From Volvariella volvacea V23 (taxonomy: Eukaryota; Basidiomycota; Agaricomycetes; Agaricales; Pluteaceae): DNA of 64,000 nt. Position numbers and translations under genes: made by a program. The notes beneath the pieces are model-generated. The model made no database searches and was not told where the DNA came from. It worked only from the letters and a program-made list of their open reading frames with translations. The stretch is taken from NCBI GenBank assembly GCA_000349905.1, contig KB722780.1, positions 31,200-95,199 on the forward strand. The letters run 5' to 3'. This document shows positions 22,289-34,513 of this stretch, piece after piece. Numbering within the stretch: the first letter of the stretch is position 1; every line of letters begins with the position of its first letter.

Positions 22289-25168
22289 TCAAGTTCGTAG
22301 CACCTTTCTCGTGTCCTCCGTGACTTTCCGTGTATTAGCTAAAGGCGGTCTAGTCGTGGTAGCTTCTCCTGCGGCTCCATCCGATACAGAATTCGAGGTT
22401 TTCCGACTCGCCATGTTGGCTACAGTCGCCGCTCTCAAGAGGTGACCACCACTTGATCTCTTCTTTTTCAGCAGCAGACCATGTCCTGACGGTGCTGTCC
22501 CAGTGGGCGTTGGTGCTCGCTCAATCCGTCTAAGGAAGGGGCTCGGAAGGTTTTCTTCGTCTGTGAAGTCATACTCCGGAGGTGGCTGTACCGGTCGGGG
22601 GAAGGGAAGACTCGGAAGAGTTTGTGTTCGTCCCGAATGGTGAGAGTGTGCAACGGGCTTCGGGTCTGTTTGTTTAGCTGATTGTGTCGATGATGCTGAT
22701 GTTGAGGAAGCTGCTGATCCGGAAGAAGTGGTGGACGATGACGAAGATGAGGATGATGTCGTAGGACCACTTATGGGAACTGCTGATGTGGTCGGCGTGG
22801 GCACGAGGCTCCCTGAATCGGGATTGAGCGAAGGGACTGTCACGGACCGTCCGATCGATGGACGTCCACCGCTACTCTTTCGGACTGATGGTCTTCGCAT
22901 CTTCGTAGGGGGATTGGCGGTGACATTCGAACATGTTGGTAGGTCCACAGGGGCAGGGCTTTCTCTACCTTGTTCCTTGTCCCTCATCAGCTTCTCCTTC
23001 TCTTTACGAGATGACGGGCTAGGTGCCCGCATAGTCCTGTCGGCTTCCTCGTCAAAGTCAAAGATCTTGCCAAAGTTGAGGCCAACTTTCGGTGAGTCCA
23101 TGATGATCGACGTAAGTTGCACTGGTGCTGGGGTGGCGAGGGCTTCCCCAGTCGCCGTTAGCACGATGCCCTTCATGGCGGAGGCCAAACCGACATCTGC
23201 CTTGCGTGGTCGTGCAACGGGGGTAGAAAGTGCAGAAGGAGGGGTGTAGCTGGGTGCTTTGATTCGTGCATTCTCTATCGCACGACGCCCGAGAGGGACA
23301 TTGTCCCGTGCCAGAGTCATTCGTTCGAGAGGGCCAAGGAGGTTCTTGACCTCTTCTAGTGGAGTCTTCGGTCGGCGGAATTTTATGGTCTCCTCTGCTG
23401 CTTGTGCCTTCTCTTCGAGCTCGCTACGTAGGCTCTCTAACCTTGCCTCCTCAGCTCGCAGTGCCTCCTCCTGCTTCTCCACCAACGCCAGCCGCTCTTC
23501 CACGTCCTTTGCACTTTCTTCGAGCTCCGCTCGCAGCTCCTCCTCCTTCTTGACCCAGGCTTCACACACTTCAGCCTCCCGTGCTCTAACAGCGGCCAAA
23601 ATTTCCTCCTCTCTCGCTGCCATAGCAGCCGCCACTTCCTCCTCCCGCTTCATGACTAGCACCCGCAGCTCCTCCTCTCGTCTCGCTATCGCCGTCTTGA
23701 CGGCCACTTCGAGGTCGTGTTGGGTGATCAGCTTCTGCTGCTGCAGCTGGCTGACCACCTGTTGTAGGTTGGCAATTTCGGCGTCCTTCTGCGACACGAT
23801 ATTGTACAATTGCTGCTCTTTCTCCAAAAGAGCCGCCTCTCGGGCTATCAGCTCGCGTTCCTTGGTCGTCATCGTTCGCTTGTGGTTTTTCACGGTGGCG
23901 AGTCTAACGTGGAGAGGTCTACATGAGCTGAGGTGGCCAGCGACGATGCTGATACGTACAGTTTCTCGGTCTCGCTTACTTTGAAGGCTAGCTCCAGCCG
24001 TTCGTGTTGGAGTAGTTGTGTCGCTGATGGTCGCATGGCGGGCTGGTAAAAACGTAAGCTGCCGGTCCAGGTGAAGCAAAGAAAACCTACATTGAGGTTC
24101 AACATTGACTTGATGACTGACGTTAGTGCTGTCGAGTAGCCACGCGGTAGAGGTGGTATTCGTCCGGTCCTTGAAATCGCCCAGTCGGCCACAAAACATA
24201 GGGGTGCGAAACGCAAAAAAAACTTCATACCTGATCAGCATGCTCAGCTCTGCATGAGTCTTTGCTTCGTGAAATGGCGGTTTGAGTGCACATAGTTCGT
24301 AAATCAGACATCCTAGCGACCAAATGTCGGATTTTGAGTCGTACGACTTCTCTTGCATGAGTTCAGGGGACATGTAATAGGGTGTCTACGTGGCCATCAG
24401 ACGCGCATCCAGGGGCTAATTTAGTGCGACTTACTCCAACGTAAGTGTTGGCAAAGCTGGCTTGTGGCAGTGCCTTGGACAAGCCAAAGTCGCCCAGCTT
24501 CACCGTGTTCGATTCGTCGAGAAATACTAGAACGGATGTCGGATTAGGAGGCCTAAAAACGAAAATCAAGACCAACGGACCATTGTCGGGTTTCAGATCG
24601 CGGTGCAAAATTTGAGGACGCCTACACTCTCCCTCTGTGCCTCCCTTCCCACTCGAACTCCCTGGGTGATGGCAATACTGAAGCGCGAGGAGGAGTTGCA
24701 TGAAGTAGTTCCATATTGTGTCTTCCGGGATGGGCCGGTTGTGTTTCGCAGCTTGCTTGATGACGCCAGAGAGGTCACCTCCACCACAGTACTCCATGAT
24801 GATATAGAGGATTCCAGCCTCTTTGGCGACATAACGGTCGTGGTATCGTACGATGTGCTCGTGATTGAGGTCCTTGAGTATATTCCTGTTCGCGTTTTAG
24901 CTGGGGATGAAAGAACCGTACAAGTCGGACGAACACTTCTGCTACAATTTGCTTTTTGTCGCGGTCGCTCATGCGCTCGAAATTGAGTTCTTTTTGCGCA
25001 AAGATCTGTGACAAAGTAGGAAGGAGGCATCAAATTGGAGTTTTTCGGGTAGGGTGTGTTGCGACGAACCTTGCCGTCTGCCTTCCGTCGAGCCTTCCGG
25101 ATGATGCCAAAAGAGCCGTTGCCGATGATGTCCAGAGGCTCGTACGCGTCAAGAAAGGAGGTGGCCAT
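22289..25168 (-). CDS. nimA: NIMA/Nek-family protein kinase with coiled-coil tail
   Basis: Ser/Thr kinase of the NIMA (Kin3/Nek2) family, which acts in mitotic entry and spindle-pole functions. The N-terminal kinase domain is spread over several exons. Exon 1 starts [20 protein letters not shown] (glycine loop GNGSFG). The next has the lysine strand [19 protein letters not shown], then [13 protein letters not shown] and [20 protein letters not shown]. The catalytic loop is HRDLKPDN and the metal-binding motif is GDFGLSKAL. Across an intron comes VG joined to [11 protein letters not shown]. GGGDLSxVI and the YYMSPE form are typical of Nek2-type kinases. The domain ends with [18 protein letters not shown] long Glu/Ala/Arg-rich coiled coil follows (about 23870-23350), then a Ser/Thr/Pro-rich tail to the stop at 22289. 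The start ATG lies at 25168. Long Ser-rich frames on the opposite strand are shadows of the coiled coil. Confidence 0.92.
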
Positions 25169-27171
25169 CGTGGAGGGCGTTGGGAGGGAGGAGGAAGTGT
25201 CAAGTGCACATGAGAACCGACGCGGTTCAGAATGCACGTGACGTGACGAGGACGTCACGGGCGCGTCGCGTTTTGGTAATGAGGTCGGTGGACAGTCCAC
25301 GGGGGCAAAACAGGTCCACGACAAACATTTGGCAAGTGCGATTTTCAAGGAGAGCCACTCAATTCAGTCGCAGGGCCAGCCCGCCATCTGTGTCTGTTTT
25401 GCAGTCCTCCGCGGACTTGCAGCTTCGGGCTCACTCCACTCGAGCGGCGGTCGAGCGGATTTCGAGATCTGCACCTGCAGATTCCAGCAGAACGATTGAC
25501 CAACCCAAAAGGTTCGTGTTGATCACCGATTAATTGGCTGTGATCATTTTATCCAGCAAAATCCTCGACTCCTCCCGGAATCGCATCAGACGGCATCCTC
25601 GGACGCAGCAAGACTGGACTCATCCTGCTTATCTTCGTATGAAGTCGTTCTTACGGTCTGTCGGTTAGACGTGTTCCTTCAGATAGTATAGAACGTCGCA
25701 TTCCTAGTGCAGTCCATTTCTTTGTTCATGTGCTTTACACTCACTCCGCCCTCAGCGGAGCGTCCACGGGCCTTGCATCGTGCCGATTCCTGTATGCGTA
25801 ATGGACGTGTCATCACAGTTCCTCGTCCCCGAACGCTTCCTCGTAGTCACTTGTTTGCCATGGCCACCCATACGCCCTGCCGCCTGCATCTACGCAAGTC
25901 GTCCGGCCATGGATACCCCAACGATGAACTCCTGTTTCCAGCACTCGAAACAGTGTCATAAGAGCTGTGATGGGTACCATATCAGTGTTTCTTTGCCGAG
26001 GAGCATCAATCCGGGTTGGCAACCATTTCCGTCGCCACATCACACAACATCGAGGATGCAGACCACAATAGACTGCCCCAAAGTGCAGCTACACTAACGG
26101 GTGGGTACAGACCCCGCCAGGGTCAGTTTTCTGCTATCTACTCGATTTTAACTGGCTCGATCAGCCACATCCGGCCGCATCCCTGCATGCCATCGTCCCT
26201 TCAGCAGCCCACACCTATCTGCAGATCATTGCACAAGATGCGCTCGCGGCTTATTCGGTGTGAGAGTTGGCTCAAAACGATAGAGTTAGACTAGAAGGGC
26301 GTGTGCGTCCCCACCGAGGTGCAGGTGAGACCAGTGGGGTGGTATGCGGATTGTGAAATGACAAGATACCGTCCAGCCGGTAATCAACCAGGTTCAATTG
26401 TTGATGAACCTGTGAGGCAGGAATGCCGACAAACGGGAATCGTCTGACTGCATATTTTTATGCTCAGAGTGGTGACCAGAGGGAGTCGCGTCAGCAGATT
26501 TGTGTGACCAAACAGAGGAGGGAGCAGGCAAAGTGTACACCCACTCACATTGATCAATCGAGTCGGAGCGGAAAGTTTGATGGCTTCTGTCGCTCGCAGT
26601 TTGGGCTCCCCCTTTAGGAAGGTGGCCAATTAAGGTGGTTCCCAGGGCCCGGCAGTGTTGCGGTGGATGGGGCGCTCCCCGTCGAGGAGGGAGGCTGGAC
26701 AGACACGCTGCGACTGACGCGTTGCTGTGTTCTTAAGACGTGACCCACTTTGTGCTCGATAAGCCATACCGACATCTGACTCATCCAAGGCCTTACTAAC
26801 TGGCCACCCCGACAACTCTAAATAATCATCATTCGGCAGTGCCCCCTTCCGAATCTGGTACAAAAATCACACAGCACGACCCTCAGCAGGTGATCGGCTC
26901 GAATATTCAACTGAGGTCGCAACGCTCTTGTCAATTCACGTGGGAATCCTTGCGGGGAAGCAAATACGCATTGGACCAGTGTCCAGGGGGTCAGAGGGGG
27001 TGCAGTCCCCTCAGATCCAGTCAAACCATCTATGACGATTGAACATTACCTATTACGAAACCACCCATCACTATATTAGCCCCTCCTTTCGTCGTTCTAC
27101 TTCCTCTATTTCACTGCTACAGTTCGCCTGTGCATCGCGTCTCGCCACCCCCACCTCCCCATCATCCCAAC
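25169..27171. other. Divergent promoter region, kinase / Zn2Cys6 factor
   Basis: Two kilobases between divergently transcribed genes. Frames in it are short and unsupported. TGACGTGACGAGGACGTCACGG at about 25238-25260 holds two TGACGT-type half sites in opposite orientation, within 100 bases of the kinase start, and resembles a bZIP/CREB-type site. The stretch before 27172 is pyrimidine-rich, as expected of a leader. Confidence 0.4.
25238..25259. promoter_or_regulatory. Possible TGACGT / ACGTCA bZIP-type site
   Basis: Two TGACG/CGTCA-containing blocks (ACGTGACGTGACGAGG and GACGTCACGG) sit 70-90 bases upstream of the kinase start codon. GACGTCAC is the core recognised by CREB/ATF-type bZIP proteins in fungi. 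Assigning it to the kinase promoter rests on position only. Confidence 0.3.
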
Positions 27172-29558
27172 ATGACCTCAAGTCCCAAGCAGCACCACTC
27201 ACATCCACCCTCGCCCGGCCACCTTCCTCGCGGCAAGGCATGCATGAACTGCAGGTACGATCCCAGCGCCACACCCTGTTATCGCCATTGACCCACCCTG
27301 TGCCATCTGCAGACGGAGAAAGATTGTAAGTCCACGCGACCGTGCCACCAAGAGCACCCGCTAATCGTCACACCCAGAAATGCGACGGAGAGAAGCCAAT
27401 GTGTGGGCAATGCGCAAGATCCCGCGGTCTCTTCGACGACTGCGAATATTCTACCGGCGGCAGGACCCGCACCCAAATGCTCGAGGAAAACATTGCCCAA
27501 CTCCAAAAGCGGATACGAGAGCTAGAAGACGCCAGCAACGAGCACAACGTCCCCTCAATACCCCTCATCTATCCCTACACCGACGGCCATCCGATCAACG
27601 GAACTAGACTCTCGTCGCCTTCTGGTCTCGTGCTCATGCCACAAAACGGTTTTGGAGGTATCAGTGGTAGCCAGCCGTTGGCTTTTGAGGATAACTGGGC
27701 AACGGGTAGTTCACATTCGGGTATGCCTCTTGCTCATCCAACACCCACAACCTTCAATAACAACGGGGCATTCCTCCCAGCCTCGAGTGTCGGATCCTCG
27801 CCACGACCGTCATTGTTGCCGTTCGCCTCCACTTCCCTCGAGGTACGTACAAATACACGTCCCTTTCAACTGCGTGCTAAGCTATCTGAAACTCCAGGAG
27901 CCTACTATTGACGTGGTGCATCACCTGTACGTAAATTTTCGCTTCATGAAAATCGTCAATCTCAGGCGATTTACTGACTGCCGGTGCTGTTGCGTAGATA
28001 CCAAACATTTGAGCAGCATGCACCACTGCTTGGCCTATTCCTCGACTCCGCACGCCTTCGCGAGGAGATCCTGAGCCCCTTGCCACTGGGCCATCAACTG
28101 CGTCCAGCTCCGAGCCTCGTTTTCGCCATCTACCTCTGGGGTGCTCACCTCTCGTCGACTCCCATCCCCCTTCCGTACGACAAACAGATGTTCCTCGAGA
28201 ACGTCCTCCTCCACCTCGGCCAGGATCTCTCCGGCTCGCATCCCCACAAAATTCTCCACGTTATCCAGGCCGAAGTCTTACTCTCATACTACTTCCTGAA
28301 CCAAGAGCGCGTTGTCGAGGGCAGCTACCACGCAAGCGCCGCCCTCTCGCTGGCATTCAGCGCAAAGCTGCACCTCGTACGCTCAGGCTCACAGACGAGC
28401 ATGTCCGGTCTCGGCCGACAAATAGGTACCTTCCCTGGAGCCGACCTTGGGTCGGCTGGCCTGTCCAACCCTCTCGATCTCATCGAGGAGTGCGAGCGAA
28501 TCAACGCCTTCTGGTCCGTCGTGATGCTCAACAACTACTGGGTCGCGATGCATGGTGCTCACCCCTGCACGCCCATGAGTTCCCCGCACCTTCGCATCGA
28601 CACGCCCTGGCCATTGGACGGCGGCGATATGACGGTAAGTAGAATCCCCCTTCAATTACGCCACACGGCGCTGATATTGTCTTGGTATCCTTTCCCTTGG
28701 CAGAACCCCTTGCCTCTGGAGTCGGTGGGAACAGTCAAGAAATTCCTCGAGGGCGCGAGCGTCGAGGGATTCTCGATCAGCGCCCTGCACATCAAGGCTT
28801 CGATTCTCTTGGAACAGGCGACATCACTATCAACAGCGCTGAGGAACAGTGAGTGTCATTCTTAGTACTAGAGCTGTGCGCATGATGGCTAACGATCATT
28901 CCAATCATTAGAGGGACCACACGAGGACCCACGTGCTGCATCAGTGTCAATTCTCAATTTGAATCAGGTCATTGAGAGGTTCAAGAACAACCTCCCGTTG
29001 GTGGACGGATTCCACGAAAACCCGCTTGCACGCTACAAGCTCTGCATGACCCACTTGCTCACCTACATCGCAACCATCCGGCTATATTGTCCATTCGCCG
29101 AGCAATCTGCGGATTCCAGGGAAAAGTGCGTGTCAGCAGCGGTAGCTATTACACAGTGTACCAGTGCCCTGTGCTCGAATACATCAATGACCTACCCAGA
29201 TCCCATCATTGGCGTACGTGCTTCGATTTTGTATCCCTTGTTCGACATTTTGCTGATATTAATTTCTCTGTTTCGTCTTTTACGACACAGTTGGCAGGGT
29301 ATCTGGCATGTGAGGTACTTCTCAAGGATTTTTTCATGACAAACCGCCGTGGAAAACAACTGCTCGTGGACTCGTTCCAAACGATTACCACCCAGATGTC
29401 AATATTTGCGCTATCTAACCCTTTGATTCGTAAGTAGCCCTTCCCTTAAACATCGAGGCGCGTCCGTTTGGCTAATTGTATTTTCCCGCTCGCTTCCCCG
29501 TCCAACAGAATCATACCTCAACCGAGTACAAAGACTCTACACCGAGCTTTCACCGTGA
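27172..29558 (+). CDS. Zn2Cys6 transcription factor with fungal MHR domain
   Basis: Nuclear zinc-cluster regulator of the Gal4 type. The six cysteines read CMNC, RRRKIKCDGEKPMCGQCARS, then DDCEY, and come from three exons. Exon 1 ends in AACTGCAG. A 13-base micro-exon (27313-27325) codes RRKI. Exon 3 begins at AAATGCGACGG. A short coiled coil follows (QMLEENIAQLQKRIRELED), the usual dimerisation helix. After a Ser/Pro linker the middle-homology region starts at YQTFEQHAPLLGLFLDSAR and continues with LVFAIYLWGAHLSS, LLSYYFLNQERVVEGSYHAS and ALSLAFSAKLH. Typical MHR features (ECERINAFWSVVMLNNYWV, then DTPWPL) are present. The last exon ends YTELSP-stop at 29558. About nine exons in all. Targets are unknown. 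No neighbour forms an obvious biosynthetic cluster, so its regulon cannot be guessed from context. Confidence 0.92.
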
Positions 29559-32500
29559 TATCACCCTGGGGACTCTCTCGTTAGATTCTCGACTTCATTG
29601 TTTTCGTTTACCACGGACATGCGGACTTAGCGCATTATTCCTGGACTTGCATGTTTCACATTACATGTCATCCCTCATTTCCGCCACCCCGGCAACCATT
29701 TTTATGATCGTTCTCCGTCTCCCCACTGTTCTTAGCCTACTCTCTCCACTGCATATAATTCCACGGGCATATGTTCATAGCTTTGTACATATTAGAATCA
29801 GTCAAGTTATTTAGCATCACTTGTTCTATTTTCGTCTATGTACTAGTATACCGCAACAATCAATATCCGAACTGTTTTCAAGTATAAATGCACAGATGTC
29901 TTTGATGAATGAAAAGCACTATAGGTCCGACACGGCTGGACGAAATGGACTCTCGGCACGACTGCCACAGAGCAGTGCCGCAATCACTAAGACTAGACCT
30001 TCCATCGACGCAATTAGGCGCATCACGCGGATAATATTTTTCGTTTATGCACCGACCAGTGCAATCCTTGATGGCGACCTAGGAGACGCCTCCGACCGCC
30101 CGAACGACTAGTGGATCAAGTACGAGTGCGTCGTTCTCGATTTCTAAAAACAGTAAACCGGTCCATAGGGTTCCACTGGCCCCCCCATTCCTTCGTGATC
30201 GGAGCTGATGGAGGGACGGATGGAGGGATGGTGTTTTGGTATTATTGTATCCCAATTCCATTGAATTTGATATATCGTAATCGAGATCGATGATCAAACT
30301 TGGGATCTGCCCATAAACTTCCCATCACTTATTATTCCAGGATTAGAGTTCACCTCCCAGCGGTTGCTTCCCCAAAGGTGCCCTCGGCGCGATGTTGGTT
30401 CTTACTATTTATATTCGGCATCGCTCCGCACTGCCAGTTGGTGGTGGGAAGGCGGAGACAGGGGCTTCCAGAGGGAATGCCATCGGCTTGCGTCTGTGTT
30501 GTGCATACTTACGTTCTTATCATGGAATAAAGGATAGACACGCGCAACAACATCAGCTCCAAACCTCCGAGCGACAATAGCAGGGAATGGAATTCGCGTG
30601 ATCCCCCGGTGGAGCACATCGACGGATATCAAACTCGCCTTGTTGGTTGCGCTGGTTGGCACATTGCGCGGTTTCTCGTTCCAGGTTCTGATGCTCGAAG
30701 CTATGTCGTCTGACGAGTCATACCCGGCATGATAGTGTGCGGCTTGGGCTTGTCGGAGAAGGTCTGAAGAATTTGAGATAGTCTAGGTGCAGGCCATGGG
30801 GGGGTCAAGCTGTAGGTTACACACACCCATCACGATCGAACGGTGATTCCCGACCAAGTGTATCAGGAGCCGGTGTTATGGGTCAAAGTATGGCTCGCCC
30901 GCCAACGACTTGGATTTGCCCGTTGGAGAGCGCAAGGCAGTTCTTGTGGAGGTCATTCTTGGGCCCGCACCAGTGAACAAACTCGGGATATTCAGAGGAA
31001 CTGATGAAGACCCCGAATAAGCCGAGAGCGTGAACGAGCACTCGGTCTACTCGCAAAAGAAGGGACGGAGGCTCGGGGGTAGAAAAATGGCCTGCTTCAA
31101 TCGAAAAACCTAAATTGAAACACGCACTGGGTAGTAAATCAAGGACGCCGTGGCGACCGCCACGCGAAAAAGGCATGTTCATTCTTATGACAGACAGTAG
31201 ATCGACCCTCCAGGTTTAGCAGGATACAGCTAGTTCAGTCTCAGAGCCGGAGTGATCCTGGCACCAAGACTCAACGTGCACCACGCTTGTTGTTCTGGAG
31301 CGGGGGCGCCAAGTACGTAAGTCAAAGCTTCCGCCATAAACGTACACTTCAGCGTTCGAGAAAAATGCCAGGAGGGATGTCAACCAGGGCAAAGTAAGTT
31401 GTACCTAACTAAAATCTGGTCACATTGGAAAAGGATGCGAATGACATCTCATTCATATAGAAGGGTTCAGCGGCGATTGAAAGAGGCGGAGGGTGCTGGA
31501 TTTGTAAAAGGTATACGTACTATGTTCATCTTGCCTTCTAAGTACCCTTCCAGCGCTCAAGAACGAAACTCACTTCATTTCGACTTCCCCGTACTTCGGA
31601 CCCCTTCTAGCCCCAAGCATTCCTGCAGCACAACTTCAGGCCCCTGACAAGGCGTAAACAATAGCTGTACTTGCCCACCTGACCACGTCATGTCCCGGCT
31701 GAAGATTCCGGAAACACGTCGACTTGCTGAGTGTACGGAAGTGAGCATCGTATGATTGTCATTTCGCACCACGAAGCACTGCGGCGCAGCACCTTGGTAT
31801 TCGTGACATCGCACTCAAGCCACTGTCCCCGGTATATCTACCCTCACCCCAAACTGTACAAACACAGCCCCCACCTAAACACTAACCATACATACCCTAC
31901 CATACACAAGGTACCCCGTGCACTCACCATGCATTTCTTGACTAAACGTTCGTGACTTTCATAGTTCCTTCACCGCCTCCCAGAAGTCAACCACAAGATA
32001 AGCGTCGAGATGAAGTCGAATAAGGTGTGAAGATTTGCCAGGACCGCCCAACTCGACACCTTCCATACGGGGCACCACTCAAACTTTCCAAATTAAGCGC
32101 CCGGTCTTGACTCACCTTTTTGTTCCCTTCAAGCCCTCTCAATAGACCAAGAATCATTGCACTGGCTGATAATCGTAACCATGGGTAACTCACCAGACTG
32201 CCCGGACCTTACCTGCGGCCTGTGCAACCCGCGCCTATATGAAACTCGCCAGAAAAACGTGCTGTTTCTGGTTGCTGCTTTCACTGATCCACCGGAACAT
32301 TGTCTGGAAGCACTGAGGGTCGAGTCTGTCAATGACCAAGGAAGGCGATAAAATGGCGATGCCCAGTGCAGAATCTTTAACCGACCTTTATGTTTGTGAT
32401 GCAGCTGGGGGGAACGGGTGGAGCATTACGCGTCCCCGAGGCAGGGATAGACGAGGTTAGTAAAACCCATCAGCATATTTTACTGGCTGATCAACGAGCT

Positions 32501-33034
32501 GTTGGTGGCCTGGAACCCATAGCTGGGGGCTGTGAGAGCATACAATTCGTGTCAGTGCTAGCGATCGGCGGCGGAAAAGAACAGGGGTCGACCGTCAGCC
32601 ATCAAGGCAAAAATGGGCGACCGCTGTCGTCTGTTGGTGTAAAAGTTGCAAGTTGCAAAGGCAAGGTTGATTACAGCAACGACTCTGAACAGCAAGCACA
32701 GCCACCGTCTGCTGGCCCCGATGCGGTAATCTGCGGGATATCAATGCCGTACCAACAACATTCGACTATTTTGTTGATTTTCTTGGTCTGGATAGGACGG
32801 TGATCCATCGCCTTACCTCTTGGGCAGTTGGGGGCTCGAAATGGCTTGCATCTCGACCTACAAGCCTCAAAGGCCTGATAGCCATCATATGCAGGCCCTA
32901 ACTGAAAGCCTGGTGCAGTCCACGAACGTCTGAAGGAGTTAGTAGGGTCAACTGCATTGGGATCCGAGGTTCTTACTTTCATACGTCGAAAACAATATGT
33001 GTTCCTGGACCTGGCCTTTACTTGCGGTTCGAGC
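29559..33034. other. Gene-poor stretch of about 3.5 kb
   Basis: No supported gene. Open frames are mostly under 100 codons. The two largest around 32390-32982 overlap on opposite strands. The minus-strand one is cysteine-rich at its end (ACRSRCKPFRAPNC, then GGCACCSESLL) and may be a fragment of a small secreted protein, but its start could not be established. No repeats or RNA genes were recognised. Confidence 0.4.
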
Positions 33035-33052
33035 TGACCGTTGTGGGATTAT
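33035..33052 (+). promoter_or_regulatory. Shared upstream element, lectin 1 copy (18 bp)
   Basis: The 18 bases TGACCGTTGTGGGATTAT occur here, 181 bases before the start codon of the first lectin gene, and again without a mismatch at 34913-34930 before the second. The flanking sequences do not align well, so the element looks retained rather than simply left over from the duplication. A binding protein is not known to me. Confidence 0.5.
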
Positions 33053-33102
33053 CGTCAGGGCAATACCATGAGGAAGCATGGGGGTGGGGTTAATCCAGGC
33101 AG

Positions 33103-33109
33103 ATAAATA
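33103..33109 (+). promoter_or_regulatory. TATA-like box (ATAAATA) of lectin 1
   Basis: ATAAATA lies 131 bases before the start codon and 50 bases after the shared 18-bp element. The second lectin has the same ATAAATA word at 35023-35029, about 90 bases after its copy of the element. Confidence 0.45.
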
Positions 33110-33233
33110 GCAGGCGCCAATTCGACCTGAATATCCTAACCAAAGTCTTCTTCTTAATCCTCTCGAAGAACTCCATTCTTTTCACCGCAACACCCCACCA
33201 AACCCTCTTTCTTCCTCGAAAGTGCCTAATACC

Positions 33234-34513
33234 ATGGTGTTCTCTCGCAAGTTCCTCCTCACTGCAGCGGCTTTGGTTGCTTCCAACTCCGTTACCTCGG
33301 CCTTGGCCCGCAAATTCATCATCAAGAACCAATGCCCTTTGCCGGCGGTCTACTATATCAATGGTGAAAATCAGGGTCCCATCCCGGCCCAGGGCGGTCA
33401 AGTCGAGAGGGAGTTGGACAACAACTTTAGCGGGTTCATCTATACCGATACTAATGGAGGTAATCAAAACGGTGTTGGAACCACTCGTGCTGGCTTCTTC
33501 CTCGAGGTGAGGAATCTTGTTTCTTTTCGTATTGTTACCTTGTATTGAGGCCGCTCGTCAATTCTCAGAGAAGCTACTATTACCTCGTTGCTGATCCTGA
33601 TCGCACCAACGTTGGTGTAAGCATCATCACAAATGGCGCTCAAGTAAGTCAACCAGCCACTCACATTTCTTGCGTGACTGACATACCTCCCTTTAGCGCC
33701 AAGGTTACTGTGGCGAAGCCACCTGCAGCTCCTCCAACTGTGGGGATGCCTTCAGCAGCCCACCCACAGCCCACCCACCCCGTGGAAGCACTGCTCCCAA
33801 TCCTCCCTACCACGCTTGTCCCTTCGAAGACGTCGTCTACACCATCACGTAAGTGCCAAAAACCTTGATGATGGCCGTTGCCTAGTCGCTCACACTTGAT
33901 GCGATCTCAGGTTCTGCCCTAACTGGGATTACCCAACAGGACAGGGCCCTGTCACCCTTCACCCTAACGGAAACCCAGACAAATGTCTCGATGTCCGTGA
34001 TGCACTCTACGAGAATGGAACCCCTGTCCAGATGTAGGTCGTTTTGTGCGTCATTTCGTTGCTGCGATGATGCTCATGGAGCATAGATATGATTGCAATG
34101 GTACCGGAGCTCAAAGGTGGAGAATCAGCGCTGGGCTCACGAAAGTTCGCCTTGACAGCACCAACTTCTGTCTCGACGCCGGCTCTGGTGAGTGCAATGA
34201 AGTCATTATCGGTCAACACCGACCTGACGAAATATCATCCTCTACCAGCTCCTGCCAGTGGCACTGGAATGAAGATTTGGCAATGCTACGACAACCTCCC
34301 AGCTCAGTCTTGGTACTACACTAATGATGGTAGAATCGCCTTGAACGGTGCTTGTACGTCTTACTTTCTCTCGAGACTTAATCTCCTTGCTGACTTACAA
34401 TCTTCGTAGTGCAATGCGTCGACCTCACAGATGGTGGATTGTGGAACGGAAACCAGGTACAGACCTGGCAGTGCACTGCTAACAACTTGAACCAAGTTTG
34501 GACTATGATTTGA
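33234..34513 (+). CDS. Secreted two-domain lectin 1: thaumatin-like plus ricin-B-type
   Basis: 310 residues from seven exons (33234-33506, 33569-33643, 33697-33848, 33911-34033, 34087-34187, 34249-34353, 34410-34513); the lengths sum to a multiple of three. A signal peptide (MVFSRKFLLTAAALVASNSV) precedes a thaumatin/osmotin-like domain of about 110 residues: FIIKNQCPLPAVYYINGENQ, then GPIPAQGGQ, TRAGFFLE and GYCGEATCSSSNCG. After a Pro-rich linker the C-terminal ~140 residues form a ricin-B-type beta-trefoil with NPDKCLDVRD, YDCNGTGAQRW, NFCLDAG, CVDLTDGGLWNGNQVQTW and NQVW. These QxW repeats usually bind galactose- or GalNAc-type sugars. Only the lectin fold is present; there is no catalytic toxin chain. 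The gene is followed at 35089 by a paralogue. The start at 33234 was chosen over an upstream GTG because of the signal peptide. Probable extracellular sugar-binding or defence role, by family. Confidence 0.88.

Noticed and set aside
23259..23984. Plus-strand 241-codon Ser/Arg/Ala-rich frame (and 22728-23249)
   Set aside because: It is antisense to the Glu/Ala-rich coiled coil of the NIMA-family kinase. GC-rich coiled-coil codons commonly leave the opposite strand open.
32390..32803. Plus-strand 137-codon frame
   Set aside because: No motif or signal peptide, and its composition resembles non-coding sequence.
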